Shown: positions 1 through 6,710 of the stretch, in pieces
Numbering within the stretch: the stretch's first letter is position 1
Layout: each line of letters begins with the position of its first letter
NCBI GenBank assembly: GCA_047626155.1
Contig: JBLHRR010000136.1
Span: 1 to 16,134, forward strand
DNA length: 16,134 nucleotides
Direction: 5' to 3'
Source of the DNA: CALGLS01 sp047626155
GTDB lineage: Bacteria; Bacteroidota; Bacteroidia; Chitinophagales; Saprospiraceae
Notes under the pieces: generated by a model
What the model was told of the DNA's origin: nothing
Database searches by the model: none
The model's input: only the letters and a program-made list of their open reading frames with translations
Translations under genes and position numbers: made by a program

Positions 1-628
1 CTTTAGCGATCCAATGAGCGGTTTTGCTCTCTATTTTCAAAATTTCTTTAGCCACAGCAATCGCTTGTTTATTCAAATCCACATTTCGTTTTCCGATACT
101 TCGCAAGGCCCAGTTGACTGCCTTTTTCACATAGATACGTTCGTCTATTGCTTCTCTTTTGATAATGGGAAAGAAAGATTCGTAAACTTCATTACCTGCC
201 TTTTTATCGGCCATACAATAGGCGGCCATAATGGTGAAGCCGGAACGCTTTTCAAACGCTGGCTTCCGTTTTGTCCATTCTTTTATTTTTGTAACAGCAT
301 GTTCGCTTTTCGCAAAGAGCCCCATGCAGAAGGAGTCCGTTATCTCCCAATTTTCGAAAGTGACTACCCATTCTTCCATCAATGGAATCGTAACTTCTTT
401 AGGTTTGAACAACTTACTGCACAGTAAACGGGCTTCATAGATATCGGAATCGAATAGCGCCAAGGCCAGTTCCTTGTTCCAACCAATTTCTTTAGCTAAC
501 GCTTTTAAGTCCTTGTGATAAACTCCGATGGCATTATTAGAAATGACACCAAATTTCTTTTGTTTGAAGGCCACCTTCTCAGGATCAGCTAATTGGTGAA
601 GACTTTTGATGACTTGTTTTACGGTCAT
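1..628 (-). CDS. AlkD-like DNA alkylation repair protein (3' end missing)
   Basis: The minus strand is open from an ATG at 628 to the window edge, giving 209 residues without a stop; the C-terminus lies outside. The protein is helical and fits the HEAT-repeat DNA glycosylase family AlkC/AlkD (DNA alkylation repair family), which excises alkylated bases such as 3-methyladenine and 7-methylguanine. Family-like landmarks are NWEITD (W94, D98), R128 in EKRSGF, and VNWALRSIGKRN (172-182), matching the W/D, R and W positions that line the AlkD DNA-binding cleft. A second in-frame ATG lies at 688, but homologues begin close to the MTVKQVI sequence, and a promoter-like -7 element at 693-700 would leave almost no leader for it, so 628 is preferred. 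The gene stands alone, divergent from the small lipoprotein gene. Family call is fairly secure; substrate specificity cannot be read. Confidence 0.85.
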   Translation of the reverse strand, partial: MTVKQVIKSLHQLADPEKVAFKQKKFGVISNNAIGVYHKDLKALAKEIGWNKELALALFDSDIYEARLLCSKLFKPKEVTIPLMEEWVVTFENWEITDSFCMGLFAKSEHAVTKIKEWTKRKPAFEKRSGFTIMAAYCMADKKAGNEVYESFFPIIKREAIDERIYVKKAVNWALRSIGKRNVDLNKQAIAVAKEILKIESKTAHWIAK

Positions 629-692
629 TATTGAAAAGGTGTTTTTATCAGTATTAATCTGCTCTGCTCCCTCTTTACTTCCCTTCATTTTG

Positions 693-722
693 CAAGCATA
701 AAGATAGATTAAAGCGGTCAAA
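693..722 (-). promoter_or_regulatory. Bacteroidota-type promoter candidate for the AlkD-like gene
   Basis: On the minus strand TTTG (722-719) is followed after 18 bases by TATGCTTG (700-693), one mismatch from the Bacteroidota -7 consensus TAnnTTTG. Transcription would begin around 685-690, leaving a leader of about 55-60 bases before the ATG at 628. Confidence 0.4.
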
Positions 723-884
723 ATCATTAATATCTTTTTATTTTCCTACATTTATAACTGATCCTAAATAAGCTTAGCTTTTTGGATTGACAATATGCCA
801 TATCCTCTTAGCGCGCGCAAGTGGATTTGACATATTTTTCTAATCTGCATTCTCAGTATCGCAGCGACCTGCAATGATTCAAAA

Positions 885-1235
885 TTGACAAAGGCTGAAA
901 ATATGGCTAATGATAAAATGAATGGTAGTTGGACAATGGTTTCTTATAGCGCCTACATGCCTGGTATTCCTACGTTGGAAGAAGGAGACATCCTTTGGGC
1001 AATAGACTCTAAGAAATCAACCATTTCTGTGGCAATGAAGGACAAGGAGAGAAGCAACAATCTCGGTTTTGAACCTGATGTCTATTCCTACGAAATAAAG
1101 TTGGATAAAATAATTATTAATAAGCGGGAGTATGCTTATAGTATAGCAGAAGACGGCATCTTAAAGTTAGATAAGAATACCGATCCCCGATTATCCAAAG
1201 ATCAACCCGTGATGCGTTTTAAGCGAATGAAATAA
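885..1235 (+). CDS. Small lipocalin-like lipoprotein, signal peptide interrupted by TGA
   Basis: The open frame from TTG 885 encodes 116 residues with a pattern usual for small lipocalin-like beta-barrels: GSW near the start, alternating strands, then 'DGILKLD' and a final 'MRFKRMK'. Sequence in the same frame upstream reads like a lipoprotein signal peptide: IFLICILSIAATC followed by NDSK, with a candidate lipidated Cys at codon 870-872. Further upstream in the same frame an ATG at 795 gives MPYPLSARKWI, a positively charged n-region, but a TGA at 828-830 separates the two. The intact gene was therefore probably 795-1235, and the present product would lack its signal. Rescue by a rare ATT start at 834 would leave no positive n-region. 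The stop codon abuts that of the convergent tetR gene. No function is assigned. Confidence 0.55.
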   Translation: MTKAENMANDKMNGSWTMVSYSAYMPGIPTLEEGDILWAIDSKKSTISVAMKDKERSNNLGFEPDVYSYEIKLDKIIINKREYAYSIAEDGILKLDKNTDPRLSKDQPVMRFKRMK

Positions 1236-1833
1236 TCATCCAGCAGCTCTGCCTTCAGGTGGTTCTGTACTTATACTTATGGCATCCCAACAAACGGAAA
1301 AGGACTCTTCAAGTATCTTACTGGAAGGTTTAGTATTGCTTTTCTTCATCTGAACGGACAGCTCCTGAATAAAGCCGTAGATTATTGCAATCAATATCTG
1401 ATTGTCTACGCGCTTAATTATTCCTTCTTTCTTTCCTGAGCATTTTATCAAAAAAGCCATCGAATTGATTTTATAGCTTTTTGCACTCTGGAGATATAAA
1501 AGGGGAAATGATAAACGGAGTGGCAAAGATGAGCAGAAAGGGATTGTTCAAACGATATTTCAGAGAAGATTCCCATAGGGAACAGAGCTGTTCTTTCAAG
1601 GGCAAATGGGCAATAGTGCTCATTTTAGAAAAGGATCTCTGTTTATGAATATTTTTGTATAACTCATTGATTAACAACTCTTTATTTTCAAAATAAATAT
1701 ACAAAGTACCATGAGCAATCCTAGCTTCCTTTGCTATTTTGTTCATCGTCAAACCTGACAAGCCGTAGCTACCACTCAGCTTTAAGGTCGCATTGAAAAT
1801 AGCTTCTATTTTTTGATCATCTCTTGGTCTCAT
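1236..1833 (-). pseudogene. TetR/AcrR family regulator, frameshifted
   Basis: From ATG 1833 the minus strand encodes a standard TetR N-terminal DNA-binding domain, with helix-turn-helix LTMNKIAKEARIAHGTLYIYF. The frame ends at a TAA at 1473-1471 just after SPECKKL. The neighbouring frame continues as a typical TetR ligand-binding C-terminus: KKEGIIKRVDNQILIAIIYG, then EESFSVCWDAI, ending at the TGA 1238-1236. Removing one A from the five-A run at 1478-1482 joins them as SPECKSYKINSMAFLIKC and gives a protein of 198 residues, the normal family length. As it stands the truncated product of 120 residues keeps the DNA-binding domain but lacks most of the dimerisation/ligand domain. It could be a real one-base insertion or a homopolymer sequencing error. 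An operator-like palindrome just upstream suggests autorepression; no clear target operon is adjacent. Confidence 0.85.
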
Positions 1834-1843
1834 GTAGCAAATA

Positions 1844-1865
1844 TAAATGACTGGTTTGTCATTTA
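1844..1865. promoter_or_regulatory. Operator-like palindrome upstream of tetR
   Basis: TAAATGAC and GTCATTTA form perfect 8-bp arms around a 6-bp centre, 11-32 bases upstream of the tetR start codon. Size, symmetry and the TGAC...GTCA core match TetR-family operators. On the minus strand a TATATTTG (1845-1838), which fits the -7 consensus, overlaps its start-proximal edge, so binding would occlude the promoter. Autoregulation is an inference. Confidence 0.6.
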
Positions 1866-1890
1866 AGAATATTTAGTGTATTTCATACAG

Positions 1891-1970
1891 TAAGTGATGG
1901 CAAAAGTTTAACTTCCCGGTTTGGAAACGATTATGTAAATCAAAACGACCAAAGGGAGAGTGATTTTAGT
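1891..1970 (-). repeat. Dispersed repeat, copy 1 (palindrome eroded)
   Basis: Positions 1920-1966 match the reverse complement of the repeat at about 11317-11363 with one mismatch in 47 bases, and weaker similarity extends to 1891. Read on the minus strand, in the direction of the upstream SGNH gene, it follows that gene's stop codon, just as copy 2 follows rplT on the plus strand. Here only the right arm of the palindrome (through AATCGTTTCC) is intact; the left arm has degenerated outside the AAATCA core. Confidence 0.8.
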
Positions 1971-2027
1971 GTAATACTAACAGGTGACCAACTATTTAAA
2001 GTTATTAGATTCTCGTTTAAATGCCTT

Positions 2028-4466
2028 TTATTTTTTATACAATTTCCAAGATAAAGACTCTTCTCTGTTCGAAATCCGTAAGAAATAAGCTCCTTTACTT
2101 AGATTGTTGAGGTCATTCAACCTAAGCTCCTCCTCCCCTTTTCCTGTAACAATTGCTCGCTCTAATACAATTCTTCCGAACACATCTGTCAACTGAACAA
2201 TGGCGGCTCCAGAAATACGCCCGCCCATGCGAATTTTTAGTTGATCACTAAATGGATTTGGATGAACGGACAACAAAGAATATTCTTTTTCAAAATGAAC
2301 CAATCGAGCGACGGAATACTCAAAACGGCCGTCTAAGTCCACCATTCTAAGCCTGTAATAATTATCACCCGACATTGGATTCTCATGAATGTAACTATAC
2401 TGTTGTAAGTCAGATGATTGTCCCTGAGCGGATACGAATCCCAGTACAGACCATTCCCGACCATCAAGAGAATGCTCGATATGAAAACCTTTGCTATCAG
2501 ATTCTGAAGCGGTTTGCCATCCTAACCAACTTGCATTTTCTTTTGCCTCTGCCCTAAAGTCCAATAATTCCACAGGCAGTGGTAACTGGTAGGTAACATC
2601 TAAAAAGGGAGCGTATCCATCTGCCGGAGCTCCATAAGTTTCACTCATGTGCTTTGCCAATCCCGGATGCTCCAATGCGACTACCACTACAAAGGATAAC
2701 ACTACATCTCCATTGTCATCTGTACTGACTCCCTTCAATTTTTCCTGATAGACAAATCCTTCCCGTTCGATTATGGGCTCTCCCCTTCCAATAACTTCTT
2801 CTCTTTCAAGACCATCAGCCCCAGTTGACCTTCTAACGGTTCTGGTTTTATACTTTGTTGGATTATTCCGGGCTGCCACCTCTGGTGGTAACAATGCTGC
2901 TACACCATCGCCATCATAGAAATTAATATACTCCGGCGAGAAATCGGCATAATCGAAATACATCCGAAGTTGCGTCGTTCCAATAAGGTTAACATGTTCC
3001 AAAGCTGGCTCATCCAAATCAACACGGATGGCCCATTTGTTTTCATCTGCCTGCCCGTGAAAACAACCGATATTAGTGGCGTCAGCAGCAGCAGCATTTA
3101 GGTCTCCGTCTGTCCATACTAAAGCAACGTCGTCACCGAAGTAACCATTCTTAATATCCAGGACTGGGTTTCTATCATTAAAAAAGAAAGGGTTATCATT
3201 TTCACCACTTCGGATAATGTACAAACTTGCACCAGTGACCACCGCATTATCTGGGAGTACTTCGGTATCAAAAGATAAGATGCCCCTGTATTCATTATTC
3301 AAACTAAAGGGAAAACCGGTATCGTTGTCTCCTATCCGAATTCCATCCGATGTTGCCGTCTCTTCCAATACATCCACATAACCATCTTCGGAACCAACAG
3401 ACCAAAACGTTTCATCAGGAAGGCCTCTAAAATCTTCAAAGAAAATATTATCAAATTGGTTTTTGATCTTAAATTGATAACCCTCTTCATCTAAGTGAAT
3501 GGGATCTGCGGGGAAGTCTCCGATGAGCCCACAAAGTGCAACCCCTCTGAAGTTTTCTCTATCCGTAGGTGTTCCTAAATCCCCTCCCGTTGCATAAGGA
3601 GATTCGCCTTGCGGGTAATCAACCTCCCCCGATGGAAATGCTGGATAACCAGGGTCATCAAAACCATAGTAATAATGCATCAGCCCCATTCCATTATCGT
3701 ATAAAATATTCGGGTGCCCATCTGCCATGCTCTTTCGAATGCCCTCGACTTCGTTCATCATGGCGTTGATCTCTGCATCTGTGATTAGCTCATCCGTATC
3801 AATCTGCCCATTACCATTATCATCTCTACTCAGGTCTTCTCGTTTCGGACAGGCATATTGTTCACAGTAATTAAACCCCAGAAAGCTACCAACTACATTA
3901 AAATTAGGAAAGTCATAGCTGCTGATAATGAATTTAATATTCGCATTTGCCCGACTCCAAATCTCGTCCATAATATATTGGGTATGCGCGGTGATGGTAT
4001 TGAATAATGCCTGTTCCGAAGCAGCCTCATCCATATCCATGTTCTTGTACCAACCGCCGCCGGAACGGGCAGCAAGTATGTCATTTCCTCCGATGCTTAA
4101 CACCACATAATTAACCGATGGGTTATCATTCAATGCATCAATCAGATTTTGCAAATAATCATAGTTTGCTTCATCTGCCCATTGTCGTGCCTCACTTCCA
4201 GATACGGCATAATCATTCGATCCGGGTGTACCCGTGCAACCAATAGAAATTTCGAAGGTTTCACTAATAAATCCTTTGTCTCCATGACCATACATTTTTA
4301 GGGTGCTTGCATAAGTACCATCGTCCGCCATGTATTGCGCCCAACTATCTCCGGCAACAGCGATGCGCGGAAGAAAATCACAGGTATATGGTAATTGTGC
4401 TTTGGTCAGAAAGGTGGAGAAAAATAACACTATAAATACAAAAAAGTATTGGGCACTTCTTTTCAT
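2028..4466 (-). CDS. Secreted SGNH/GDSL-like hydrolase with T9SS sorting domain
   Basis: 812 residues. A signal peptide (MKRSAQYFFV..., cleavage likely after TKA at 23) is followed by an SGNH hydrolase domain (about 33-345): GDSW at 39-42 with nucleophile S41, LSIGGND at 123-129, and DPIHLD with D321 and H324 completing the triad. Such enzymes cleave ester bonds in lipids or acetylated polysaccharides; the substrate cannot be read. An EF-hand-type loop (D215, N217, N219, D223, E226) sits inside the catalytic domain. Residues about 363-626 form a beta-rich region resembling adhesive or carbohydrate-binding modules (GILSFDTEVLPDNAVVTGASLYI). Next comes the Bacteroidota fibronectin-like segment starting LPVELLDF (630-725), and finally a T9SS type A sorting domain (about 730-812, 'VHPNPFSDQL', ending 'WKLYKK'). 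The protein is exported across the outer membrane by T9SS. It stands as a single gene with its own promoter. Confidence 0.88.
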   Translation of the reverse strand: MKRSAQYFFVFIVLFFSTFLTKAQLPYTCDFLPRIAVAGDSWAQYMADDGTYASTLKMYGHGDKGFISETFEISIGCTGTPGSNDYAVSGSEARQWADEANYDYLQNLIDALNDNPSVNYVVLSIGGNDILAARSGGGWYKNMDMDEAASEQALFNTITAHTQYIMDEIWSRANANIKFIISSYDFPNFNVVGSFLGFNYCEQYACPKREDLSRDDNGNGQIDTDELITDAEINAMMNEVEGIRKSMADGHPNILYDNGMGLMHYYYGFDDPGYPAFPSGEVDYPQGESPYATGGDLGTPTDRENFRGVALCGLIGDFPADPIHLDEEGYQFKIKNQFDNIFFEDFRGLPDETFWSVGSEDGYVDVLEETATSDGIRIGDNDTGFPFSLNNEYRGILSFDTEVLPDNAVVTGASLYIIRSGENDNPFFFNDRNPVLDIKNGYFGDDVALVWTDGDLNAAAADATNIGCFHGQADENKWAIRVDLDEPALEHVNLIGTTQLRMYFDYADFSPEYINFYDGDGVAALLPPEVAARNNPTKYKTRTVRRSTGADGLEREEVIGRGEPIIEREGFVYQEKLKGVSTDDNGDVVLSFVVVVALEHPGLAKHMSETYGAPADGYAPFLDVTYQLPLPVELLDFRAEAKENASWLGWQTASESDSKGFHIEHSLDGREWSVLGFVSAQGQSSDLQQYSYIHENPMSGDNYYRLRMVDLDGRFEYSVARLVHFEKEYSLLSVHPNPFSDQLKIRMGGRISGAAIVQLTDVFGRIVLERAIVTGKGEEELRLNDLNNLSKGAYFLRISNREESLSWKLYKK

Positions 4467-4548
4467 GTTTTTGTTTTTATCGAAATAATAGAGTAGTTAC
4501 AACCTTCTTAAGTCTATTGAGCTTAGAAGATTACCTTCGATAAAGATA

Positions 4549-4578
4549 CAAAGTACATTTGATTTTTACGTGGCCAAA
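4549..4578 (-). promoter_or_regulatory. Bacteroidota-type promoter of the SGNH hydrolase gene
   Basis: On the minus strand TTTG (4578-4575) is followed after exactly 19 bases by TACTTTG (4555-4549), fitting the -33 TTTG / -7 TAnnTTTG pattern except that one base of the nn pair is absent. Transcription would start near 4543, giving a leader of about 75 bases before ATG 4466. It places the SGNH gene in its own unit downstream of the rnz operon. Confidence 0.6.
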
Positions 4579-4614
4579 GGACAAGAAGCAATAGATTCAG
4601 AAACAAAGCGAACC

Positions 4615-5547
4615 CTAAGCTCCTCTTTTTTCCATTTTTACTTCATAAACCTCCCCATCCATTCCCGCCACCGTATTTTCAAAATGAATTTGTGCCTCTC
4701 TTACAATTACTTGCAAATCATAATACCGTGATGAGTAGTGTCCAGTAATCAATTGCCCCGCTCCAGCGGCTTTTGCAATCATACCAGCCTGTAAAGCCGT
4801 GGTATGTTTGGTCGCAATAGCGCGATCCAGTGCTTCGTGCAAAAAGGTAGTTTCGTGGTAGAGCAAATCCACGCCCTTTATGATTGGGACGATTGCTTCG
4901 TTATAAATGGTATCTGAGCAAAAGGCAAAACTCCGTTGTTTAGCAGGCGGCATGAGCAGTTCTTCAACCGGGATAACAATGCCTTTACTAGTGGTGAAAT
5001 GAGTTCCTGACTTGATTTTTTTGATTTCCGTATGCGGAATGTTATATTCTTCAATTTTTTCAGGACGCATATTTCGCCTATGCGGTTTTTCGCTGAACAA
5101 GTAACCGGAAGCCGGCACTCGATGAATCAATGGTATGCTTTGTACTGTGACTTTATCATCTTCAAATATTTGAGTACTGACACTCGTATCAACCACATGA
5201 AAATTAATAGGGTAACTTAGAAAAGACTCTGTCCATTTGATTTGAACCTCTATCATTTCCTGTAAACCAAGAGGAGAGAAAATATCCATAGGCTTTTTTC
5301 GCCCACGCATGCTCAAGGAGGTGAGCCAGCCAAATAGACCCAATATATGGTCTCCATGCAAGTGACTAATAAAAACCTGGTTAATTTTAGAGGACTGTTT
5401 AGTAAATTGAGAAAGACGCAATTGCATACCCTCTCCTGCATCAATAAGGTAAGCGTGATTACCAACTTGAAGCAGCTGAGAAGTAGTGAATCGATCTGGG
5501 GTAGGGACTGCAGAGTTACAGCCTAGTATAGTTAGTTGAAAAATCAT
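4615..5547 (-). CDS. rnz: Ribonuclease Z
   Basis: 310 residues, the usual length of the short-form tRNase Z. It is a metallo-beta-lactamase-fold zinc endonuclease that trims the 3' end of tRNA precursors in the cytoplasm. The signature SHLHGDH is at 61-67 (H62, H64, D66, H67). Other metal ligands fit at H142, D212 (FAFCSDT) and H270 (ITGHYSSRY), and the HETTF motif is at 231-235. The N-terminal LTILGCNSAVPTP is characteristic. The region about 150-185, rich in basic residues, corresponds to the flexible arm that grips the tRNA. The start ATG at 5547 overlaps the stop of the upstream STAS gene as ATGA, so the two are very likely translationally coupled. In tRNA genes that encode CCA this enzyme may have other RNA roles. 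Confidence 0.95.
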   Translation of the reverse strand: MIFQLTILGCNSAVPTPDRFTTSQLLQVGNHAYLIDAGEGMQLRLSQFTKQSSKINQVFISHLHGDHILGLFGWLTSLSMRGRKKPMDIFSPLGLQEMIEVQIKWTESFLSYPINFHVVDTSVSTQIFEDDKVTVQSIPLIHRVPASGYLFSEKPHRRNMRPEKIEEYNIPHTEIKKIKSGTHFTTSKGIVIPVEELLMPPAKQRSFAFCSDTIYNEAIVPIIKGVDLLYHETTFLHEALDRAIATKHTTALQAGMIAKAAGAGQLITGHYSSRYYDLQVIVREAQIHFENTVAGMDGEVYEVKMEKRGA

Positions 5548-5927
5548 TCTTCATTACCAGCGTTGAGCTCTCTTTCTATTTCTTCCATCAACACATAATC
5601 AATAGATTCCTGAACAGTAGGAATGATGGTTAACACCGAATCCAGTCTGGTAATCGCAATCAATTTCTTGACAGAATCATGATTAACACCTGTTACGACA
5701 AAACTACCTTCTTCCGCTTTCCAAAGGCGCTCTGCGGTAAGAATAGAGCTAAGCCCTGAGGAGTCTACAAATTCTGTAGCAGATAAGTCAAGGATAAGGT
5801 TAGCAACTCCTTTATTTCTCAAAATAACAAACTCAGATTTTAAATTTGGAGCGACCTCCGTATTCAAGTTTTTTTCCATTACAGAAAGAACTGTGTATTT
5901 GTCCTGATTATCTAACGCAAATTTCAT
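5544..5927 (-). CDS. STAS-domain anti-sigma factor antagonist
   Basis: 127 residues covering a single STAS domain. The motif EFVDSSGLSSI (52-62) matches the phosphorylation loop of SpoIIAA/RsbV-type anti-anti-sigma factors, with S56 or S57 as the phosphoacceptor. Other family features are the early strand YTVLSVMEKNLNTEVAP, the strand ANLILDLS, and the strand FVVTGV after the helix. In partner-switching systems the unphosphorylated form binds an anti-sigma kinase and frees a sigma factor. No kinase or phosphatase gene lies in this window, so its partner must be encoded elsewhere. It is the first gene of an operon with rnz, overlapping it by four bases. The last 15 residues are acidic and probably disordered. 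The family call is secure; the pathway is not. Confidence 0.9.
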   Translation of the reverse strand: MKFALDNQDKYTVLSVMEKNLNTEVAPNLKSEFVILRNKGVANLILDLSATEFVDSSGLSSILTAERLWKAEEGSFVVTGVNHDSVKKLIAITRLDSVLTIIPTVQESIDYVLMEEIERELNAGNEE

Positions 5928-6710
5928 AAATCGATATTCAATAGATTAATTAATAACATGTTGTCACGTAGCACAAATATAGTAGAATATTTATAAACTA
6001 AACTTTATTCTCTTCTGTTTTCCTTTCGAGTGGGGTGGTCGCTGAGCAATCTTTGTCCTTGTAAACCCTCTATCCGGTACACCATTCATTATTAGTCAAA
6101 CTCTTATTTCAAAATCTAGTTAATATTTTTCTTCGTTTTTTTTGTAAAAAACGCTACTTAAGACGAACTCGTTTCTTAACGCCGACAATTAGCTTAGCTA
6201 TTCCTCAAACCAATTAATAAATCAACAAGAATAAGCGTTCATTGATTGCACGAAAAAAAATAATACCTGTTTTGGCAGTTAGCTATATTAAAAAAGCAAG
6301 GGATATATGCCAAAAATGCGTGAAGGAGCTTTGCATACGCCGCAATGGCAGCACAACGATTAAAACCCACAGATGGCATTATTTTTTCAATACGAATTCA
6401 CATATAAAATTAAATAGTACTAATAGTTGTTATCCTTAGCCAGAAAGTTTATTATTGTTTTTTATTATGAATAAGCTTTGTTTTCATCTTTGTTATGCTA
6501 ATAGAAAACTTACGAGTGAAAACATTGTTTAAGATACCAATAAGAAACAAACATATAAACTTACTACGCTAAAGTAGGCAGTTATGACATACTAAATTCC
6601 TTTAAGGATGCAGTTCAAAATGAATTAGTCCGGGTATTCGATTACCGATTTACAGACATAGTTTATTTTCTACCTCAACCTTATCTAACCAAAAAAAGGC
6701 TAGATCCATC
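5928..6710. other. Long AT-rich divergent intergenic region (STAS-rnz / clpC)
   Basis: 783 bases without a convincing gene. The only open frame of note (6242-6439, 65 codons) starts at TTG, has low-complexity composition and resembles nothing I know. A perfect hairpin with 8-bp arms (CGTTTTTT / AAAAAACG) and a 4-base loop lies at 6134-6153. CCTTTAAGG near 6599 is a small palindrome. Several TTTG tetramers around 6477-6505 could belong to a clpC promoter, but no full TTTG-N19-TAnnTTTG match is present. I see no tRNA or known riboswitch. The length suggests a long clpC leader or an undetected small RNA. Confidence 0.5.
5974..5981 (-). promoter_or_regulatory. -7 element candidate for the STAS-rnz operon
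   Basis: TATATTTG on the minus strand (5981-5974) matches TAnnTTTG exactly, about 47 bases upstream of ATG 5927. The matching -33 TTTG is weak: the best nearby is GTTT at an 18-base spacing. Confidence 0.4.

Noticed and set aside
14..427. 137-codon plus-strand open frame
   Set aside because: It is the antisense shadow of the AlkD-like gene, whose own frame is uninterrupted and has family motifs.
1478..1484. Programmed -1 frameshift in tetR at an A-run
   Set aside because: The run resembles a slippery site, but restoring the TetR C-terminus needs a +1 shift (skipping one base), which the usual -1 slippage would not provide, and no stimulatory stem was evident.
6242..6439. 65-codon open frame upstream of clpC
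   Set aside because: TTG start, no recognisable family, composition like the surrounding AT-rich non-coding DNA.
6620..6660. Possible tRNA fragment (GGGTATTCGATTACC)
   Set aside because: A short stem-like stretch with a TTCGA core, but no cloverleaf can be built around it; no tRNA was found anywhere in the window.
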